Source of the DNA: Prochlorococcus sp. AG-412-I05 | Lineage (GTDB): Bacteria > Cyanobacteriota > Cyanobacteriia > PCC-6307 > Cyanobiaceae | Direction: 5' to 3' | Assembly: GCA_003214855.1 (NCBI GenBank) | Contig: QCLC01000014.1 | Coordinates: forward strand, 1 to 39,591 | DNA length: 39,591 nt | Shown here: piece after piece, positions 16,396-25,256 of the stretch | Numbering within the stretch: the first letter of the stretch is position 1 | Layout: each line of letters opens with the position of its first letter | Position numbers and translations under genes: made by a program | Notes under the pieces: generated by a model | Database searches by the model: none | What the model saw: the letters and a program-made list of their open reading frames with translations, nothing else | What the model was told of the DNA's origin: nothing

Positions 16396-17747
16396 CGTTG
16401 TCTTCTTCCGTTGCTGCTGCTGATGAATCTGTACCTGTACAGGGGCTGCTGCCGCGGCGGGTGGCATGGGAGCTGTTACAGGCAGTGGCGGCAGGAGCCT
16501 ATGCAGATGTCGCTCTCGAACGAGCTCTTCGTCAGAACCCCATGAGCGGTGCCGACCGTGGCCTGGTGATGGAATTGGCTTATGGCGCAATCCGTCAGCG
16601 GCAATGGCTCGATGCTTGGTTGGACCGTCTCGGCAAGGTGCCTGCTTGCAAGCAGCCACCAGTGCTGCGTTGGTTGCTGCATTTGGGGCTCTATCAGATT
16701 CTGCGCATGCAGCGGATTCCAGCTGCAGCGGCAGTGAACACCACTGTTGAACTTGCTAAGACCGGCAAGCTTGCCCGCTTAGCTCCGGTGGTGAATGGCA
16801 TTCTGCGGGCGGCATTGCGTGCACGCGATGCCGGTATGGTGCTTCACGAGCCAGAGGAGACTGCAGCGCGCTTGGCTCAAGCGGAATCTCTACCGTTGTG
16901 GTTGGTGGAGCAGCTACTTGTTTGGCGTGGCGAAGTTGGCGCTGAGCTGTTTGCTCGCGCCAGCAACCAGGTGCCAGCACTTGATCTGCGCATCAATCGA
17001 CGTCGTACAAGCCGTGAGAACGTAAGGCTGGCGCTTGAGGCTATTGGAGTGGAGAGCACTCCGATCGAGAGTTGCCCTGATGGTTTGCTGGTCACTGGTA
17101 GTGCTGGTGACCTAAGCCAGTGGCCTGGCTATCAGCAAGGACATTGGTGTGTGCAGGATCGCTCTGCACAGTTGGTCGCACCGCTATTGGAGCCGCAGCC
17201 TGGGGAGAGGATTCTTGATGCCTGCGCAGCACCAGGGGGTAAGGCCACCCATCTTGTTGAGTTGATGGGTGGTTCGGGAGAGGTGTGGGCTGTGGATCGT
17301 TCCGCTGGTCGACTCAAGCGCTTGGCGGATAATGCTGCTCGCTTGGGGGGTGACTGCCTTAATGCCCTAGTCGCAGATGCTACGAACCTCTTGGCGGTGA
17401 AGCCAAGCTGGCGTGGATCCTTCCAGCGCATTCTTGTGGATGCGCCATGCTCTGGTTTAGGTACTTTGGCCCGTCATGCGGACGCACGTTGGCGAGTCAC
17501 TCCGTTGCAGGTTGAGGGGCTGGTGATCTTGCAGTCCAAGCTGCTTGAAGGCCTTCTGCCTCTGCTTAGCTCTGGAGGCCGGTTGGTTTACGCCACTTGC
17601 ACCATCCATCCAGCCGAAAACTGTGATCAGATCAAGGCCTTCCTTGGTCGGCATCCTGAATTGAGCTTGTCTCAGGAACAGCAACTATGGCCTGATCTTG
17701 AGCATGGTGGTGATGGTTTTTATTCAGCTGTGTTGGATCTCAGCTGA
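16392..17747 (+). CDS. rsmB: 16S rRNA m5C967 methyltransferase, RsmB/Sun
   Basis: This 451-residue RNA cytosine-5 methyltransferase has an N-terminal NusB-like RNA-binding domain (about residues 22-150, with ADRGLVMELAYGAIRQRQ). A Rossmann domain follows. The SAM site is LDACAAPGGKATHLVEL. The two cysteines of the mechanism are in DAPCSGLG and VYATCTIHPAEN. The second is the nucleophile and the first helps release of the product in this family. The start is TTG at 16392, overlapping the stop of the ATL gene as TTGA. No other start in that frame lies nearby with a better site. It converges with the penicillin-binding protein gene six bases downstream. Length and order of domains are normal. 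Confidence 0.93.
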   Translation: MTLSSSVAAADESVPVQGLLPRRVAWELLQAVAAGAYADVALERALRQNPMSGADRGLVMELAYGAIRQRQWLDAWLDRLGKVPACKQPPVLRWLLHLGLYQILRMQRIPAAAAVNTTVELAKTGKLARLAPVVNGILRAALRARDAGMVLHEPEETAARLAQAESLPLWLVEQLLVWRGEVGAELFARASNQVPALDLRINRRRTSRENVRLALEAIGVESTPIESCPDGLLVTGSAGDLSQWPGYQQGHWCVQDRSAQLVAPLLEPQPGERILDACAAPGGKATHLVELMGGSGEVWAVDRSAGRLKRLADNAARLGGDCLNALVADATNLLAVKPSWRGSFQRILVDAPCSGLGTLARHADARWRVTPLQVEGLVILQSKLLEGLLPLLSSGGRLVYATCTIHPAENCDQIKAFLGRHPELSLSQEQQLWPDLEHGGDGFYSAVLDLS

Positions 17748-17753
17748 GCCTGA

Positions 17754-19718
17754 TCAGGGCATAGGCATTGGCTCGAAGTTTTCATTGACTGGTGGCCCTC
17801 CTGGCGGTGCGATGTATCTGGGTGGAGGGCCCAGGGTTTGATCTTGGTCTTTGGCAGCATCCTTGCTGCCGTTCTTTGGTTTGCTTGGGGGCCTAAAGGT
17901 GCGCTTCAAGACTGGTTTTGGTGGGAAGGGTTGTATCTCAAAATTGTCTTGGATCTTGGTCATGAACTGCTTCCATGCCCATGCCGCATCACCACTGCCG
18001 CCAGATGTCTTTCGGTTGTTGTCGTAGCCGAACCATACGGCGGTTGTTAGTTGTGGTATTGAGCCAATGAACCAGAGGTCACGGGCACCTTCCGATGTGC
18101 CGGTTTTGCCCGCCACCGGCCGATCACCGAGGGATGCCGCAACTCCAGTGCCACCGCTGACAACACGCTGGAGCATCCAGTTCATGGTGTCTGCAACATC
18201 GCTGTCGAGGGCTCGACGACCTTTGTAGCCTTCGAATTGATGGTTCCAGATCACCTCGTCGTCAGGGCCTCGGATCTCTTCAAATGGCGTGGGCTTCATG
18301 TAAATGCCACGGTTGGCTACTGCGGCATAGGCTGCCGTCATGTCGAGTACGGTTTGCTCGTAGGCCCCAATAGCGAGCGGATAGTACTTGCCCAATGGGC
18401 GGGTGGTGCCGATGCCAAGATTATTGGCCATGCTGATCACGGCATCAAATCCCACCTTGTCTAGTAGCTGGACTGCAACAGTGTTTAGGGAGTATTTCAG
18501 GGCATCAGCGAGTGTCACTGATCCCAGGTACTTGTTGCCGAAGTTCTTTGGGCAATACCCCCTCCAGCAGCGTTTTGCGTCCACAACCTTGTCCTCTGGC
18601 TTGACGCCGGCATTGATGGCTGCTGCATAGGGAAAAAGCTTGAAGGTGGAGCCAGGTGAACGCAGGGCCTGTGTTGCTCGATTGAATTGGCTGGCATTGA
18701 AGTTTTTGCCTCCTACCATCACCCGCACCTCACCGGTGCTTGGTTCGATAGACACCATGGAACCCTCTGTGTTCCCGGGGGCGTATTTGCGGATTACCTC
18801 TTGGGCTTGCTTTTGCCAAGCCAGATTGAGGCTGGTGTGAATCTTGAGTCCACCCACTTCTAGTTGCTCTGGGGTGAGCAGATTGGGGAGTTGCTGGGCT
18901 ACCCAGCTGGTGAAAAATGGTGCGCTGCTGTTGAAGTACTTCGGGATCGCTGGCTTGAGATTGAGGGGGCTGTTGCGAGCTGCATCGGCTTCGCTGGCGG
19001 AGATAAATCCGGCCTGCTGCATTCGTTTAAGGACAATTGCGCGACGCTCCAGGGCGATTTTCGGGTTGACCAGTGGTGAATACACTGAAGGAGCAGGGGG
19101 CATGCCAGCGATTAGAGCGGCTTCAGGCAGTGTGAGTTGATTGGGGGATTTAGAGAAGTACACCCAGGCTGCATCGGCTACGCCGTAAGCACCTGAGCCC
19201 AAGTAGACGTAATTCAGATACTGCTCAAGGATTTGTTCTTTGCTGAGCTGTCGCTCCAGCTTGTAGGCCAGAGCAGCTTCTTTGAGTTTGCGCGGCAGGG
19301 TTCGTTCCTGACTCAGGAATACGGTTCGAGCAAGTTGCTGAGTGATGGTGCTGGCACCTTCCCTCACGGAACCCTGGCGGAGGTTTGTTACCAGGGCTCG
19401 GCTGATACCCCAGATATCCAAGCCATTGTGGTAGTAAAAGCGGCGGTCTTCTGCCGCTACGAAGGCTTGCTCCACAAGTAGAGGCATCTTGTCTTGCGCA
19501 ACCTTCTCGCGGGTCGCGGGACCAAGCTTTTGGATCACCTGCCCATCAGTGGAGAGCAGCGTGATGGTTCCTGGCCGGTTGAAGTTGGCAATCCGCCGGG
19601 CATCGGGCAGAACCGAATCCAAGGCATGAGTGAGAGTCCTTTCAGCAAAGGCTGCGACACACCCGATAGCGAGAGCACTCCCTGCAATAACAATCCAGTG
19701 ACGGCGCTTGCGAGTCAC
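17754..19718 (-). CDS. Class A penicillin-binding protein (glycosyltransferase/transpeptidase)
   Basis: This 654-residue bifunctional murein synthase has an N-terminal membrane anchor (WIVIAGSALAIGCVAAF). The GT51 glycosyltransferase domain follows, with EDRRFYYHNGLD holding the catalytic Glu and TITQQLARTVFLSQERTLPRKLKE as the lipid II site. The transpeptidase domain has SPGSTFKLF (catalytic Ser of SxxK), SLNTVAV (SxN) and KTGTSEG. The C-terminal tail is Pro/Lys-rich. It makes glycan strands and cross-links in the periplasm. The start is GTG 19718, which overlaps the chlG stop by four bases (read as GTGA on the minus strand). The neighbouring ATG at 19720 is out of frame. It is the third gene of a minus-strand unit with chlG and the DUF2862 gene. 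Confidence 0.93.
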   Translation of the reverse strand: MTRKRRHWIVIAGSALAIGCVAAFAERTLTHALDSVLPDARRIANFNRPGTITLLSTDGQVIQKLGPATREKVAQDKMPLLVEQAFVAAEDRRFYYHNGLDIWGISRALVTNLRQGSVREGASTITQQLARTVFLSQERTLPRKLKEAALAYKLERQLSKEQILEQYLNYVYLGSGAYGVADAAWVYFSKSPNQLTLPEAALIAGMPPAPSVYSPLVNPKIALERRAIVLKRMQQAGFISASEADAARNSPLNLKPAIPKYFNSSAPFFTSWVAQQLPNLLTPEQLEVGGLKIHTSLNLAWQKQAQEVIRKYAPGNTEGSMVSIEPSTGEVRVMVGGKNFNASQFNRATQALRSPGSTFKLFPYAAAINAGVKPEDKVVDAKRCWRGYCPKNFGNKYLGSVTLADALKYSLNTVAVQLLDKVGFDAVISMANNLGIGTTRPLGKYYPLAIGAYEQTVLDMTAAYAAVANRGIYMKPTPFEEIRGPDDEVIWNHQFEGYKGRRALDSDVADTMNWMLQRVVSGGTGVAASLGDRPVAGKTGTSEGARDLWFIGSIPQLTTAVWFGYDNNRKTSGGSGDAAWAWKQFMTKIQDNFEIQPFPPKPVLKRTFRPPSKPKNGSKDAAKDQDQTLGPPPRYIAPPGGPPVNENFEPMPMP

Positions 19719-20668
19719 ATCCCCTGTGTTAATGGGCTATGGCCTATGGCTAGAGCAGTAACCAGCATGCCAAGGATGAGAAATGGTTGAGCACTGGTCT
19801 GATATCTCACATCAAAGGCCAGGGGATCACGCAGTAACCAGATGTCTTGGAATGTGATCTGGGGAATGATCAATAAGATCAAAACGACTGAGGCAAAATG
19901 CTGGCCAATGGCGATCAGAACAACAACCATCGCGAGTTGGAAGATGTCGATCATTCCTGCACTGATCCAGCTGGCCTTTTTGATTCCAAAGACAACTGGC
20001 AGGGACTGAAGACCGAGGGCTCGATCTCCCTCGACACTCTTGAAATCGTTAATGACGGCAATACCAAGACCAGCCAAGCTATAGGCAAGTGTCAGCAGTG
20101 CTGTGGTCCAAGTCAGTTGTCCGAACAGCGCCTGACCAGCCCACCATGGCAGGGCGATGTAGCTGGCCCCAAGCGCGTAGTTTCCTATCCAACCGTTCTG
20201 TTTCAGCTTGAGAGGTGGGGCTGAATAAATGAAGCTCACAAATGAGCCGCCTAGGGCAAGAAACAGCACCACTGGAGTGGTGTGTTCAGCCCAACGATCT
20301 AAGCCATAGGCAACTGCAAGACCACCGAGAAGCAGCATCCAGATCTGAAGCTTGACTTGTGTCAGCGGGATGGCCCCGGAGGGAATTGGCCTATAGGGCT
20401 CATTGATGGCGTCGATTTCGCGGTCGTAGTAGTCGTTGATGGTTTGGGTGTAACCGGTAAGAAGCGGTCCACTCATGACCATGCAGGCTGCGGCTGCAAG
20501 CACATCTGGTATGCGCCATTGGTATTGACCACTGGCAGCTGCTCCACAAATCACCCCCCAGAGCAGGGGGATCCAGGTGACAGGCTTCATGAGCTGCAGA
20601 CGCAGCTTCCAGATGTTGGTGGTTCCAGAGGCACCTTTGATGCCAAGGAGTTGGCGAGCGTCGCTCAC
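19715..20668 (-). CDS. chlG: Chlorophyll synthase, UbiA prenyltransferase family
   Basis: ChlG attaches the phytyl (or geranylgeranyl) tail to chlorophyllide in the thylakoid membrane, the last step of chlorophyll synthesis. The two Mg-diphosphate motifs are NDYYDREIDAINEPYRPIPSG and NDFKSVEGDRALG (the first is a UbiA NDxxDxxxD signature), and the remaining sequence is rich in helices. I start at GTG 20668, giving SDARQLLGIKGASGTTNIWK, the usual N-terminus of this family. It lies 10 bases past the stop of the DUF2862 gene with GAGG upstream. The longer frame from ATG 20725 would overlap that gene by 47 bases and adds a Pro-rich stretch. The stop overlaps the penicillin-binding protein start. 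ChlG is marked core photosynthetic machinery and supports the cyanobacterial origin. Confidence 0.95.
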   Translation of the reverse strand: MSDARQLLGIKGASGTTNIWKLRLQLMKPVTWIPLLWGVICGAAASGQYQWRIPDVLAAAACMVMSGPLLTGYTQTINDYYDREIDAINEPYRPIPSGAIPLTQVKLQIWMLLLGGLAVAYGLDRWAEHTTPVVLFLALGGSFVSFIYSAPPLKLKQNGWIGNYALGASYIALPWWAGQALFGQLTWTTALLTLAYSLAGLGIAVINDFKSVEGDRALGLQSLPVVFGIKKASWISAGMIDIFQLAMVVVLIAIGQHFASVVLILLIIPQITFQDIWLLRDPLAFDVRYQTSAQPFLILGMLVTALAIGHSPLTQGM

Positions 20669-20678
20669 GGCAGGCGCC

Positions 20679-20897
20679 TCAGGCGGAGGTAACTTCGTCG
20701 TCAAAGAACCAGCTGACAGTGCCATCGCTAAGTTCTACGACCAAGCCAATGCCCATGCCGTCAGTCATTTTGTAGCCAGTGACCCTGCCAACGTCAGATT
20801 TCTTGAGCAGTTCTACCAGTTTGGCTGGAATGCGATCACGAACGCGAGAGACTCGGACCTTGGAGCCGATTCTGTAGGAAGTGGCAGCCTGGGACAT
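20679..20897 (-). CDS. DUF2862 family protein
   Basis: This 72-residue protein starts [24 protein letters not shown] and has the SH3-like beta-barrel look of the DUF2862 family. The family is confined largely to oxygenic phototrophs; function is unknown. Motifs seen are [22 protein letters not shown] and [15 protein letters not shown] 20897 is preferred over an in-frame TTG at 20906. It is 10 bases upstream of the chosen chlG start on the same strand and 56 bases from divergent hisF. Family assignment is by motif memory, so moderate. Confidence 0.75.
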   Translation of the reverse strand: MSQAATSYRIGSKVRVSRVRDRIPAKLVELLKKSDVGRVTGYKMTDGMGIGLVVELSDGTVSWFFDDEVTSA

Positions 20898-20953
20898 GGC
20901 CTGCAAGGCTTAGAAGGTGGCGCAACCTTAACAGTCGTCACTGCTTTATCCCA

Positions 20954-21724
20954 ATGGTCGCGCTTCGTTTGATTCCTTGCCTTGACGTGGCTGATGGTCG
21001 CGTTGTGAAGGGCGTGAACTTTGTGGGCCTTCGTGATGCGGGTGATCCCGTGGAGCTTGCCTGCCGCTATAGCCAGGCTGGAGCTGATGAGTTGGTGTTT
21101 CTTGATATCGCAGCCAGCCATGAAGGTCGGGCCACTCTGGTGGCTTTAGTTCGACGTACTGCTGAGGCTGTGACCATTCCATTCACAGTTGGAGGGGGAA
21201 TCAGCTCTTTGGATGGCATCACAGAGTTGCTTCGGGCAGGTGCCGACAAGGTGAGCCTTAATTCCTCTGCTGTGCGGGATCCAGATCTCGTAGCGCAGGG
21301 AGCTGATCGTTTTGGCTGTCAGTGCATTGTGGTGGCCATCGATGCTCGACGTCGTCCTGAGGGCTCGGGTTGGGATGTTTATGTCAAGGGTGGACGCCAA
21401 AACAGCGGTTTGGATGTTGTGAGCTGGGCTCGGCAGGCAGCGGAACTTGGTGCTGGTGAAATCCTGTTGACCTCAATGGATGGAGACGGAACTCAGGCTG
21501 GTTATGACTTGGAGCTCACGCGAGCAGTCGTGGAAGCGGTGCCGGTGCCAGTGATCGCTTCGGGAGGTGCAGGTTGCCTGGATCACATCGCAGAAGCCTT
21601 CACGATTGGCAAGGCCTCAGCTGCATTGTTGGCCTCTCTGCTTCACGATGGCGTGCTGAGTGTGGAGCAAATTAAGACGGATCTACTGATGCGAGGGTTG
21701 TCGATTCGGCCTCTTGAGGCCTGA
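20954..21724 (+). CDS. hisF: Imidazole glycerol phosphate synthase cyclase subunit
   Basis: HisF (256 residues) closes the imidazole ring in histidine synthesis, using ammonia delivered by HisH, and releases AICAR. It is a TIM barrel. The catalytic aspartates are in [14 protein letters not shown] near the N-terminus and IVVAIDARR near residue 130. Phosphate loops are FTVGGGI and VIASGGAG. The start at ATG 20954 is the standard N-terminus for HisF ([12 protein letters not shown]). It diverges from the DUF2862 gene with 56 bases between. HisH is not in the window, so histidine genes are scattered as usual in cyanobacteria. Length and motifs are normal. Confidence 0.96.
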   Translation: MVALRLIPCLDVADGRVVKGVNFVGLRDAGDPVELACRYSQAGADELVFLDIAASHEGRATLVALVRRTAEAVTIPFTVGGGISSLDGITELLRAGADKVSLNSSAVRDPDLVAQGADRFGCQCIVVAIDARRRPEGSGWDVYVKGGRQNSGLDVVSWARQAAELGAGEILLTSMDGDGTQAGYDLELTRAVVEAVPVPVIASGGAGCLDHIAEAFTIGKASAALLASLLHDGVLSVEQIKTDLLMRGLSIRPLEA

Positions 21725-21870
21725 GGCTTTGTCTTTGTGTTCAGCAACACATTCCTAAATTTGGGAGAAGTTCTGTTGGCAAGAGTGCTTTTGGATATGT
21801 TGCTCATCGATCACCCTTGGGTGCAGCAGTTGCTCCAAGCAGTGTTCACGCCCCTGGATGGGATCTTCTG

Positions 21871-22572
21871 ATGAGGCCTGGTGACCCCCAGGCGGTGGAG
21901 CAGTTGTTTGATGCGGTCGCTCCTAATTACGACCGGCTTAACGACTTGTTGAGTCTTGGCTTGCACCGCATCTGGAAACGCCAGTTGTTGGCCTGGTTGT
22001 CTCCACTTCCAGGAGAACATTGGCTTGACCTTTGCTGCGGTACTGGTGATCTGGCACTGGCATTGGCCCGCAGGTTGCGACCTGGAGGGTCTGTGTTGGG
22101 GCTAGACGCGGCTGCGGCGCCTCTTGCTGTGGCAAGAAAGCGCGCCGCAGTTGAGCCCTGGTTGGCCCTGTCATGGTTGCAGGGAGACGCTCAGGATACT
22201 GGCTTGCCTTCCGATCGTTTTGACGGTGCTGTGATGGCTTATGGCCTGCGCAATTTGGCGGACCCAGGCGCTGGATTACTAGAGCTTCGACGCCTTTTGC
22301 GGCCTGGCGCTAGGGCAGGAGTGCTTGATTTCAATCGCATGGTCGAGGGTTCCGTGGCAGCACGTTTTCAGCGGTTTTATCTGCGAAGGTTGGTGGTTCC
22401 GGTAGCGGCCCAGGTGGGCTTGCGGGAGCATTACGCCTATTTGGAGGCCAGTTTGCAGCAGTTTCCACCGGGAGAGGTTCAGGAGCGACTGGCTCTTGAA
22501 GTTGGATTTGCTGCAGCCAGCCATCGGCCTCTGGCAGCGGGACAGATGGGGGCCTTGCTGCTTACCGCTTGA
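21871..22572 (+). CDS. menG: Demethylquinone C-methyltransferase, MenG/UbiE family
   Basis: This 233-residue SAM-dependent methyltransferase should methylate the phylloquinone (2-phytyl-1,4-naphthoquinone) ring, the last step in making the photosystem I quinone. Motifs are FDAVAPNYDRLNDLLSLGLHR (UbiE signature), LDLCCGTGDLALALAR (SAM motif I), DGAVMAYGLRNL and GARAGVLDFNRM. ATG 21871 gives MRPGDPQAVEQLF, a normal N-terminus; the longer frame from 21817 adds 18 residues without family resemblance. Most cyanobacteria lack ubiquinone, so menG is a better symbol than ubiE. It follows hisF on the same strand after 146 bases. Confidence 0.93.
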   Translation: MRPGDPQAVEQLFDAVAPNYDRLNDLLSLGLHRIWKRQLLAWLSPLPGEHWLDLCCGTGDLALALARRLRPGGSVLGLDAAAAPLAVARKRAAVEPWLALSWLQGDAQDTGLPSDRFDGAVMAYGLRNLADPGAGLLELRRLLRPGARAGVLDFNRMVEGSVAARFQRFYLRRLVVPVAAQVGLREHYAYLEASLQQFPPGEVQERLALEVGFAAASHRPLAAGQMGALLLTA

Positions 22573-22596
22573 GGAGCTGATCGAGCAAAAAGACTC

Positions 22597-23001
22597 ATGC
22601 GAAAAGACGGATCGATGACTTATGAAGAAAACATTAAGACGCAGTTCGCTGTGGCCTTCCCCCTCCCTTCTCTCCTCTCCTCAATTAAGGACTTGCTTTT
22701 GGAGGTGCAGTGGCTTGATGGCTTGATCTTGGTGACTGATTCTCAGCAGGCCACCTTTGTGCCCTTTTCGCAGCTGGATTCTTTGTTGCGCAGGGTGCGG
22801 GCCCGTCCCAATGGTCAGATTGTGGTTGAACGGCTGTGCATGGCACTCCTGGATGACCATGATGCTGGGGGAGCCAAGCCTGTGCTGGTGTTTCAGGGTG
22901 ATGACAGGTTCTGGCTGGGAATGATGGGCCTGAACGGCAGTCACTCGAACCGCGATGGCGCTGTTGCACACCTCGATCGTTGTTTTGCTCTTAGTAGTTG
23001 A
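22597..23001 (+). CDS. Hypothetical protein, unknown function
   Basis: This 134-residue frame lies 24 bases after menG in the same direction, probably co-transcribed. It has no signal peptide, membrane helix or motif that I recognise. It contains a mixed hydrophobic/charged helix (LLSSIKDLLLEVQWLDGLIL) and a central PFSQLDSLLRRVRARPNGQI segment. A second start at ATG 22615 is possible. Composition is like the surrounding core genes, so it is likely real; antisense frames over it look like shadows. Confidence 0.6.
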   Translation: MRKDGSMTYEENIKTQFAVAFPLPSLLSSIKDLLLEVQWLDGLILVTDSQQATFVPFSQLDSLLRRVRARPNGQIVVERLCMALLDDHDAGGAKPVLVFQGDDRFWLGMMGLNGSHSNRDGAVAHLDRCFALSS

Positions 23002-23505
23002 GTTGTTCACATCGTCAAGGAAGGCCTTGATGAGGGAAGTGCCTTTTCTAAGACATGAGAATGTCTGCTATTTGACTTAACCAGCAGTTGACTTGTTTGC
23101 AGAGAGATCAGGCTTTTTGTCTTGATTCAAATCAGCTTTGACCCGCAGGTATTTTACATTCTTAAATCAGGCGTAGAAACCTCTACTAGGTTGAAAATAT
23201 TGGAATATCTTCTCAACTTAAAATTGCCGCTTCCCCAAAGTAAGCATCCTCACTAAACTGGCAAAATCTTTCTGTTTCGAGGGGCAGAAGCAAACTGTAA
23301 TTTGGCATGAATGGGCTGATTGCCCTATAGAGAATAAGAGTTCTATTTCTACGCCTGTTGACATCCAAAAGATCATTTGAAATCACTAACAATCACCATC
23401 ATGAAAGGTTTCAATCGCTTCTGCTTGCAGGATTTTGCCATTTATTAGGCCAAATTAATTGGTGCATGTGATGGTAAAAGAATCTCCTGGAGTGACCTTG
23501 CTGCG
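23002..23505. other. Intergenic, about 500 bp, no gene seen
   Basis: Base composition shifts to AT-rich here and the tight packing of the preceding genes ends. No frame, repeat array or RNA gene is supported. It marks the left edge of an accessory stretch. Confidence 0.5.
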
Positions 23506-23943
23506 TCATTGATCTTGATTCGCGTCAATTGGTGTTGGTGTGAATAGAATGCTTGTGAATAGCAACAAAGTTATTTTATTGGCTTTTTCGTTAGACAATA
23601 AAAACCTTATTATAGGGAATAAATTGTGCCAAAATATCCTCGGCTCATTCTTGAAGCAGCCCACCTTGCCAGAAAGGCGTTGAAGTTGTGCGCTGATCTT
23701 GAATGTGTTGGTGTTATAGGCCAAATTAGTCTGCTTGGCCCTAACATTATTGCCATCATCATTTAACCGGTAACATATGCGATGACTTTTTTGAATGTTG
23801 AATGGTAAATACAGGATTAACCATTCCAATGCATGGTCAATGTTGAGGAGAAATCTTTGTTGTCTGTAGATTAACTCTTGTTCAGAATAAAGCTTCTTGT
23901 TGCATTTATGAGCTGCTCGAATGATGAAGAGAAAGAATTTCAA
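23506..23943 (-). CDS. Doubtful hypothetical ORF
   Basis: This 145-codon open frame starts MKFFLFIIRAAHKCNKKLY. The amino acid make-up (many Leu, Phe, Asn, Lys) fits AT-rich DNA, and there is no domain, signal peptide cleavage site or neighbour support. A hydrophobic segment near the C-terminus (ITLLLFTSILFTPTPIDANQ) looks like a signal peptide by itself, which could mean a small gene was truncated or the frame is chance. Keep it as low confidence. Confidence 0.25.
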   Translation of the reverse strand: MKFFLFIIRAAHKCNKKLYSEQELIYRQQRFLLNIDHALEWLILYLPFNIQKSHRICYRLNDDGNNVRAKQTNLAYNTNTFKISAQLQRLSGKVGCFKNEPRIFWHNLFPIIRFLLSNEKANKITLLLFTSILFTPTPIDANQDQ

Positions 23944-23962
23944 TCATATTGAAAGACTCGCT

Positions 23963-24403
23963 CTAGTCGATAACTTCTATGATGCCTTCGGCAACATACA
24001 CTGCCAAATCCTCGATATTTTCTGCCAGCTCTTCTCTAGATATATCCCATTTCTCACACATTTTTGTTGATAATTCATGTTCTTTAGCATGTTCTATCAT
24101 TGCTTCTACCATGTGTTGAGTTAAGCTCATTCTCATTCTTACTTCCAGGTAATCCCATACAGCTTTCTCTAAGCGACTAATAAATTGAATATCATCACTA
24201 CCAGCGTAGTCATATAGACCCATCACACCTATATGGCAAAAAACCTGCCCTAGTTCGTCGTAAGCACTTTCAGAGCCTTCGGCATGTTCATATTCTGCCA
24301 AGATCCACTCTAATTTCTCTCTCTCCTTTTTGTTGCCATTCTTTGCTGCCTTGAGAAGCTCGTAGAATTCTTTGAACTCTATGGGTTTTGGCATGAGGGT
24401 CAT
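23963..24403 (-). CDS. Hypothetical acidic helical protein
   Basis: This 146-residue acidic, helical protein has charged heptad-like stretches: PIEFKEFYELLKAAKNGNKK at the N-terminus and ISREELAENIEDLAVYVAEG at the C-terminus. It has no signal peptide or membrane helix, so it is probably cytoplasmic. A Trp/Tyr-rich middle (GVMGLYDYAGSDD) is seen. ATG 24403 or 24394 may start it. I do not recognise the family. Codon use and even charge distribution suggest a real gene. Confidence 0.6.
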   Translation of the reverse strand: MTLMPKPIEFKEFYELLKAAKNGNKKEREKLEWILAEYEHAEGSESAYDELGQVFCHIGVMGLYDYAGSDDIQFISRLEKAVWDYLEVRMRMSLTQHMVEAMIEHAKEHELSTKMCEKWDISREELAENIEDLAVYVAEGIIEVID

Positions 24404-24671
24404 CAAATTCCATCAATCATCCTACTCGTAGCACTAGAGCTGATCACCAAACGCTGGTGTGATGAGTAAGTCAATCATTTTAATCCTATCAAACCTTTGC
24501 CCGTAAAAATATCAAATGGATGTGAACTTATCATTTATATTAGAAACTATCTCACGGATTTAGGATTGGAGAGTCTTGCTGCGCTCTCCCTATTACTCTT
24601 CAATAGAGCTTGATAAGCCGACATCAAAGCGAGTGATAGATACCCTGCAAAATTTCATCGTTTGCTATTCT

Positions 24672-24998
24672 CTATTGACGTCCACCGAGTCCTTTCATTT
24701 CTTCCAGAAGTGTTTGATTTAAGTTCTCATCACATCTCATGAGCATTAACGGATAGATCGTACCTTGGCTGTATGGAGCATATGCTTGGGCGCAAACCTC
24801 TCCTATCGCACTCTTCCAGGCATTAAAGGTCGAAGCTTTTAGTTGAGACTCTAAACTGCTGTTTGACTGTTTAAGGGCCTGAGAGGCGCAATAGCTCAGC
24901 TCATAGTTGTTGGTTCCTGGGCACTTGAACTCATTTGCCTTGAATGGGACAAGTAATGTCCATATCATTAAGGGGAGTAAGGGGAATACTTGCTTCAA
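24672..24998 (-). CDS. Small secreted protein, DUF1311 (LprI-like)
   Basis: This 108-residue protein has a signal peptide (MKQVFPLLPLMIWTLLVPFKA) and then a domain with four cysteines in DUF1311 spacing: FKCPG, SYCAS, GEVCAQ and MRCDEN. The pattern ELSYCASQALKQSN and WKSAIGEVCAQ matches the family of LprI/YecT lysozyme-inhibitor-like proteins. It should be periplasmic. Function within cyanobacteria is unknown; lysozyme inhibition has been described for LprI in other bacteria only. Isolated gene on the minus strand in the AT-rich stretch. Confidence 0.7.
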   Translation of the reverse strand: MKQVFPLLPLMIWTLLVPFKANEFKCPGTNNYELSYCASQALKQSNSSLESQLKASTFNAWKSAIGEVCAQAYAPYSQGTIYPLMLMRCDENLNQTLLEEMKGLGGRQ

Positions 24999-25256
24999 GC
25001 GTTGCCTGCTGCTTTTGGAAATTATGTCATACTATTGCAGCATTCATATCAATCAATTTGCAGATTTTAATTGTCGATGATCTCCTTGAAGTCACCTCAA
25101 GATGACATATTCGGTTCTTCTGAGGTCCAGGGATTCTTGTGTCTTCTTTTTGCCGATCTCTTACCTATCAAACGAACCCATCATTTCATGCTATTACCTT
25201 CAAGGCTCAAGAATTTCTTTGGCGATTAGATTAGAGAAGAATATCTCGTCGTGAAC

